Of a stretch of 64,000 nucleotides of DNA, positions 58,701-64,000 are shown one piece after another. Each line of letters opens with the position of its first letter. The stretch's first letter is position 1. The notes below the pieces were generated by a model. That model did not search any database, was not told the origin of the DNA, and was given only the letters and a program-made list of their open reading frames with translations. Origin of the DNA: Dryas octopetala (taxonomy: Eukaryota > Streptophyta > Magnoliopsida > Rosales > Rosaceae); NCBI GenBank assembly GCA_963921425.1, contig OY992839.1:19576910-19640909 (forward strand). The letters are read 5' to 3'. A program made the position numbers and the translations under genes.

Positions 58701-60670
58701 TTTTTTTAATTGATTTAACTTTCAATTAATGTATTACATTACTAATTATGTATTTCTATATTTACTTGATGCATGATTGCAGCCTATTATTTGAATCCTC
58801 GCTATCAATATAGATCTGGCGTTAGAGATGATGGTGAACTTATTCGGGCTGTGCACAACGTATTCTCCAAATTGGATCCATATTTAACATAAGTTGGCCA
58901 ATTTGGAAATGAGGTAAAAATAATTTTTCATAAGGCTCATAAGAATCCTTACGAGAAATATTAATACTTTATAGAATTTGATTGTCTTAAATTATATATT
59001 TGATTGATATTGTATAATTTGTATTGTATTTGTATCTAGTTAACATATTTTAAAGATGCGCGAAAAATGTTCGAAGAACGAGTTGCAAAGGCCGCTAGAT
59101 CACGAATGTCTCCTAGTGAGTATACATCGTACTTGTATAAGTTAGATTAACTTAATTATTTATTTTTATAATTACACTTACACAAACAAATTTTTCATTT
59201 CAGGTGAATGGTGGGTCATGTATGGGAGTGATGTGCTTACTGTGAGAAAGTTAGCCATCAAAGTTTTATCACAAACGGCGTCATCATCAGCATGTGAAAG
59301 AAATTATAGCACTTTCGCACTCATACACACCAAACAACGAAACATGCTCTCATATAGTAGGTTAGAAAAGATGGTGTATTGCTACTATAACATGAGGCTT
59401 GCACTTCTAGACAATAAAGCAGAGGAGGATCACGTCGATGAATATGATCTGCTGAATATATATGATGCTGCTATAGGGGATGATGATGTGAAGGGAAACC
59501 AGCTTTATCAGTGGATTAGGCCCCTCCATTTAGATGATAATGCAGACAATCCAGATCCTGATATTGCAGCGCAAGCACGTCAGGAAGGTATCAATGTGGA
59601 CAGAGTTCTAAATAAGGAGGTGAACCCTACTAAAAGTTTTGATGAACTCATGCAACTAAGGTCGACACATCATAATGAGCCAGTTCCCACTAATCCTTCT
59701 CGATCAGGCAACTCCGACACAAGATCGGGCACTTCTACCAACAGTGGAGGTAAAGGTAGTGGTAGTGGTAGTGGTAGAGGTAGTGGTGGTGGTGGTGGTG
59801 GAAATAAAGATTGCACTGGACATTCTCAAGAGTATATAGCCCATTTTCTATTGAAGCAAACTACACTCATGCAATACAAGATGAGGATCATGGGAGTAGG
59901 TGTGCCGGATCAAGAATTGGTGCCATAGGAAAAGGCTATAGTCGCAGACAAAGAGGTCATAAGAGTTTGGCACAAGAAGAATATGATTCATTATCTACCA
60001 CTTTTGGCTCTATGGGGGTAGGAAGTGACAATTACAATTATGGGCAAAACCCTCTAATATTCTACCCACCACATCTGCCTTACTCGATTGAGTCTGATAG
60101 TAACTCATTGGCACAACAAAAGACAAACTCTTCAAATGAGTATGCTTATGTACAAATTCAACCACAACAGGTTCATGATCCATATGGTTGGCATGTTGGC
60201 AATTACATACAAAATTATGCTGGAGAAGTATCTTGGGGTGATTATTCTTCGCATTACACCTACTTTAGACATGATGATACTGAAGACAGCGAAAATTTTG
60301 AACCTCCTAAAAACTCTATGTGGTATTGATTACTTTTGTAATTCATGTGGCAATATTATAGTAAAAATAAAATTGAGATATTATTGAAGTAATTATTAAT
60401 TAGTGAAGCATTTTTTTAACAGTATTTGCCTCCAGCGCGCATTATATTAATCACATATCAAATGAAATTTATTATATAATTTTGGTTTCTTTAATGTTTT
60501 TTATCAATATAGTAGATAATATGTTAAATAAACATATGGTAAAGTTTCATTCAAAATTTTCGTATTTTCATAACAATTTTCGTCATTTTCGTCGAATTTT
60601 TGTTGAAATTTAAAAATCTTTAAAATTTCTGTCGAAATTTCCATCGAAATCCGAAATTTTATTCCTCTCG
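55710..60670 (+). mobile_element. hAT transposon with decayed transposase gene
   Basis: A perfect 8-bp duplication TCCATAAC flanks it (55702-55709 and 60671-60678). Left end CAAGGGTTTAAATTTTG and the complement of the right end (GAATAAAATTTCGG region) are inverted repeats with dense GAAATTTC words. A long AT-rich leader (55900-57000) precedes a BED/DUF659/hAT-dimerisation transposase on the plus strand. It is the full-length relative of the deletion derivative at 13058-14389. The transposase is broken, but the intact ends and perfect duplication suggest it inserted not very long ago. Confidence 0.92.
57008..60329 (+). pseudogene. hAT transposase (BED finger, DUF659, hAT dimerisation)
   Basis: Starts MASRGRSRDPAWDHADPLPG; a BED finger follows with CKYCGLVIKGAGVTRLKYHL. 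Then come a highly acidic run (DDDEDDDDDEDNNDD), and a DUF659/catalytic region with YGCTIICDGWTGPTKLSIIN and VVQVVTDNSSAFVKARKK. The dimerisation domain is near 59220, with SACERNYSTF and YCYYNMRLALLD. A Gly/Ser-rich run and a Tyr/Gln-rich tail end at SMWY. Lesions: a frameshift after DPENNVQ at a short repeat (near 57170), a ~25-base local duplication near 57390, a TGA replacing the Trp normally after NVY (near 58119), another TGA near 58272, and a frameshift near 59830. An intron-like break separates 58606 and 59218. It would cut and paste hAT ends, but is not functional as read. Confidence 0.9.
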
Positions 60671-60687
60671 TCCATAACCCATCATAC

Positions 60688-62777
60688 TAGGGGTGGGCAT
60701 TAGGACCAAAAATACCGAAACCATCACATTCCGTATCATTTGATCCCATCCCATTTTTTTTTTCAATCCCGTACCGATCCCGTCCCATACCGATCTCAAA
60801 CAGGATGAGATCGGTCCTGAAGGTTCAATACCAGGATGGTCCCGTCCCATACCGATTAATTAAAATTTAATTATTTAATAATTTAATGGGCTCAAATATC
60901 ACTAAACCCATTTTATTTTTTAACTTTCAGTCTTTCACCCAAAAACCCAACCCACACCCGTGAGACCCAATGGCCCATGACTCTCAAATGGCCTACAATC
61001 CTAATTCCTAAATGCCTGAATCGCCTGATCCCTAAAATTTAGGGCTGCCCTTTGGTTTGGTTTTTACCGAACCGACCGACTACCGACCGAATTTTTTTGG
61101 TTTGGTATACCAATTTTCATAATTCGAAAATCGGAAATCCGAAACCAAAAATATCCGAAAAAAGTTGGTTTGGTTTTGATAAAAACCGGAAAAAGTTGGT
61201 AAACCGACCGATTACTGAAAAAAACCGAATCAATTATTACCGAAAAAACTGAAACAATTACCGAAATTTAGTTATATATGCTTATATAATACTATTATGT
61301 TAGTGGTACAATAAATATTAAACTACTAATATCTTAAACAACTATAAAAAAATATAATTGTATAATGTTATCATATTAATATTATCAAAAGTGTGAGTTA
61401 AGATATAGAGTCATTCTCTAATAAAGTAAATGTTATTATTTTTAGGAAAATAAAAATATCATCTTTAGGTAAGTAATGCATATATATATTTATATATATA
61501 CACTCATATTTATCGGTATATATACATACTAAATTAATAGGATATGTATTAATACATATTATTAAACTAATTATACTAGTATATATTATTACTAGGGTAA
61601 AATACTAGTACTATACTAAACTACCAATACTACTCGTACAAATATATATTCATCAAACATTATATTTTATGCATCATATTTGATTAAATTTTAATTTATA
61701 TTGGTATATAATAATTAGTATTATTATAATTAAACTAAAAATGAACTGAAAATATACCGAAGTAAATAAAAAATGAACCGAAGATATACCGAAGTAAATC
61801 GAAAATGAACAAAAAATATCCAATACCAAAATTACCGAAATCGAACCAAAAACTGAAATTTACCAAAAATTACCGAACTAAAAAATATCGAAATTGAAAA
61901 ATACGGAAATCAAAAAATACCAAATTTGATTTTGGTTTGGTAAGCCCCACTACCAATCCGAACCGACCGACCGATGACAGCCCTACTAAAATTCTAAATC
62001 AGTAATCTCCAATTCTGAATTTCAATCGAATCACTCTCACTCTGTCAGACTTCAGAGTATCACTGTATCAGACTTCCCAATTCTGAATTTCCCAACTTCA
62101 GACTTCACTTCAGAGTTCAGAGACTCCTCCCAGCGGCCACTCGACCTCGCAGCCCAACCCTCTCCCAGCAGCCACTCTCCCTCGCATCCCACTTCAGACG
62201 AAGCCGTCGCCGTCTCTCGTCGTCGCCGTCTCTCGCCGTCGCCGTCGCACCAGCTTATCTGGCCATCGCACCAGCTTCTGTCGCCGTCGCCACAGCCTCT
62301 CTCCCCTCGCCGTCGCACCACTGCACCAGCCCCTCTCCCCGCTGCATCGCACCACTGCCCCTTCCTTCATCTCTCTTTCTAGCGACCAGCACCAGGCCAG
62401 CCACCCCAGCCACTCTCTTCCTTCTCACTTCCTCCATCTCTCTCTCTCGCGACCAGCACCATGCCAGCCACCCCAGCCACCTAGCCACCTCAAATTCGAG
62501 CCACCCAACCACCTCCAGCCCGCGCACGACCCAGCCCAGTCACCCACCTCGCCGTCCGGCCACTTGCCCAGCCACCCAGCCATCTATTTTTCTTCTTTTC
62601 TTCTTTTCGTCTGGGACTGGGTTGGTACCGAACTGGTTTGGTCCGGGACGATTTGGTACGAGAGCTCCAAAACGCCCACCCCGTCCCGTACCGATCCCGA
62701 ACCCAAAGCGTGAGATGGGAACGGGATGAGGTTAGTCCCGTCCCCCCCCCCCCCCCCCCGTCCCGTGCCCACCCCTA
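60688..62777. mobile_element. Non-autonomous hAT element with nested hAT MITE
   Basis: Left end TAGGGGTGGGCA and right end TGCCCACCCCTA are perfect 12-bp inverted repeats, flanked by the perfect duplication CATCATAC (60680-60687 and 62778-62785). Subterminal DNA repeats TACCGATCCCGTCCC-type words at both ends. The middle is CT- and CCAGC-rich (62080-62580), giving long but meaningless ORFs, and a C run (62744-62758). No transposase is present. It starts one base after the TSD of the hAT at 55710-60670. Confidence 0.9.
61040..61985. mobile_element. hAT MITE nested in the 60688-62777 element
   Basis: Ends TAGGGCTG and CAGCCCTA, perfect 8-bp duplication CTAAAATT (61032-61039 and 61986-61993). 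Subterminal repeats ACCGACCGAC and TTTGGTTTGG occur at both ends, with an AT-rich centre and no coding region. Confidence 0.92.
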
Positions 62778-62785
62778 CATCATAC

Positions 62786-62971
62786 CTCTCCGTCATCAAA
62801 TCTTCCATTCCTCACTCATTTTCGGTACATTTAGGGATTACCCATTATTGTGAGTTTTGAGGATTTTGTTGGTGTGTTTTGCCCTTGATGTACCATCATG
62901 CATAGCCGAGCCCCCAAGTGAGTTGTCGACTAGGAGCTGAGTGCTGGGTTTTGGTGAGTTTTTGAATTCCG
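62786..62971 (+). promoter_or_regulatory. 5' leader / proximal promoter of GCP2
   Basis: The 186 bases between the hAT insertion point and the GCP2 start codon. The first part is CT-rich, like plant leaders. No clear TATA box. An upstream ATG (62898) begins a very short reading frame. Confidence 0.5.
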
Positions 62972-63086
62972 ATGGAGAATAGTTCAGCAATATTATGCCC
63001 TTCAACTCCTCGTTGGAACTCCGAGAGGCCATTCCTCACCGGCCGCTTTCACCAGGTTCCCATTTTTCCTTTACTCTTCACTTCAG

Positions 63087-63129
<43 letters not shown>

Positions 63130-63902
63130 TTGCAAATGCCACTCAAATCAAACTTTTCTCATTTTTTGCTTCAGGAAACCAAAACGACGTCGCGTTTCGC
63201 CGATTCCAAGGGCTATTCCATTGATTCCCTCACGTAATTATTATTATTATATACAACATCTTCATGCATTGCATTTACATTTCTGTTCATACGCTTATTT
63301 TCTTTCTTTAATTGAGAAAATAATTTTGGAATTTGCAGCCTGGGATTCGAAAACCCCATTGGTTGTTACAATGCTGCTGTTCAGGTGAGTTTGAATTTGA
63401 ATTTGGAATTTTGAAATTTTGAAATTTGAAATTTTGAAATTTTGAAATTTTTTGGATGAAATGAATGGTAGTCGTACTTATGATGATTGTTGCATAAGTA
63501 GGAACTTGTGGTCATCGATGACCTCTTGTCTGCAATGGTTGGGATCCAAGGACGCTACATTTCGATCAAAAGGGTCCGCGGAAAGGAGGACAGTTTCTCT
63601 TTTCAAGTTGATGCATCCATGGATTTAGCTCTTCAGGTATGAATTGTTGGAATCTCTTTGTTGTTTTTAGTCTTTATTATTTTTATTAATTTTTTTATTT
63701 GAAAAGAAACAAACTTGGTCTTTAATATTATCACAATTTTATTATTCTTTTTTTAACTGAAATGCTTCAGGAATTGGCGAAACGTGTATTTCCTCTGTGT
63801 GAGAGCTTTATGCTCATTAACCAGTTTGTTGAATCAAGATCTCAGTTCAAGAATGGCTTAGTGAATCATGCCTTTGCTGCTGCATTGAGGGCGCTTCTTC
63901 TA
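62972..63902 (+). CDS. GCP2: Gamma-tubulin complex component 2, first five exons (cut by window end)
   Basis: Exons 62972-63055, 63175-63233, 63339-63384, 63502-63636 and 63771-63902 join in frame with GT-AG introns. The protein begins MENSSAILCPSTPRWNSERP then FLTGRFHQ, continues ETKTTSRFADSKGYSIDSL, GFENPIGCYNAAVQ, ELVVIDDLLSAMVGIQGRYI, KEDSFSFQVDASMDLALQ, and ends here at LVNHAFAAALRALLL. This is the N-terminus (GRIP1 region) of plant GCP2/SPC97, which with GCP3 and gamma-tubulin forms the small complex that nucleates microtubules. The start fits the family and has G at +4. No lesion is seen in the visible 152 residues. The remaining exons lie beyond the window. An hAT cluster occupies its upstream region. 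Confidence 0.95.
63090..63124. repeat. (CT)n microsatellite in GCP2 intron 1
   Basis: About 17 CT units directly upstream of exon 2. Confidence 0.95.
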
Positions 63903-64000
63903 GTAGGATTCCCCTTCTTCCTATTTTAAGTCCTTTATACAAGTTCTGCTTGTTTCATTAACATGTGATGTGATTGCAATATTTGCTATTTGTTCACTCT

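Noticed and set aside
62052..62527. ORFs rich in Arg, Gly, Glu and Trp on the minus strand
   Set aside because: Low-complexity CT/CCAGC sequence inside a non-autonomous hAT element; no domain.

Overview
The window is nuclear DNA of a flowering plant, most likely a woody eudicot. It has split genes with GT-AG introns, a plant EMC8/9 gene, a plant gamma-tubulin complex gene, a PPR remnant, and many layers of Ty3/gypsy, Ty1/copia, CACTA and hAT elements. There is no operon structure. I could support only two apparently intact host genes: a five-exon EMC8/9 gene (14576-16741) and the first five exons of GCP2/SPC97 (62972 to beyond the window edge). Two host-gene pseudogenes lie between them: a PPR fragment (17630-18168) and a decayed copy of a conserved plant protein I cannot name (19584-20710).

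Layout. 1-3963: a possible isolated exon and an hAT-type non-autonomous element. 3964-13052: a 9.1-kb LTR element with 2.39-kb nearly identical LTRs, a tRNA-Asp-type primer site and a gag-protease ORF, but no polymerase or integrase. 13058-14389: a deletion derivative of an hAT family, ending about 180 bp before the EMC8/9 start. 14576-20710: EMC8/9 and the two pseudogenes. 20.8-34.1 kb: a four-layer nest. An old Athila-like element holds a minus-strand Del/Tekay-like solo LTR, which holds a second solo LTR (TSD TGCAG), which holds a complete CACTA element (26026-32202, TSD TCA). 34.1-41.6 kb: a Tat/Ogre-like LTR and decayed gag-protease, abutting the 3' end of a copia element. 41.6-45.5 kb: AT-rich DNA without recognisable genes. 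45.6-50.8 kb: remains of a minus-strand CACTA transposon (TNP2, Transposase_24 and Ulp1-like parts), cut by a SIRE-like copia fragment (50.8-52.9 kb). 54.6-55.5 kb: a MITE-like segment carrying a perfect 60-bp palindrome. 55710-62777: an hAT transposon with a decayed transposase gene and, one base beyond its TSD, a second hAT element containing a third. All three have perfect 8-bp target duplications, and together they sit in the promoter or 5' leader of GCP2.

The most notable item is the CACTA element at 26026-32202. It carries fragments of three unrelated host genes, all on the minus strand like its own Ulp1-like exons: a RABA/Rab11-type GTPase start, the F-box exon of an SKP2-like gene, and an exon of chloroplast FtsY. 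It therefore looks like a multi-capture Pack-CACTA. Also notable are a nine-unit array of 15-bp hairpins in the LTRs of the gag-protease element, and two members of one hAT family placed about 180-190 bp before two different start codons.

All family assignments come from reading motifs by eye; no database search was possible.
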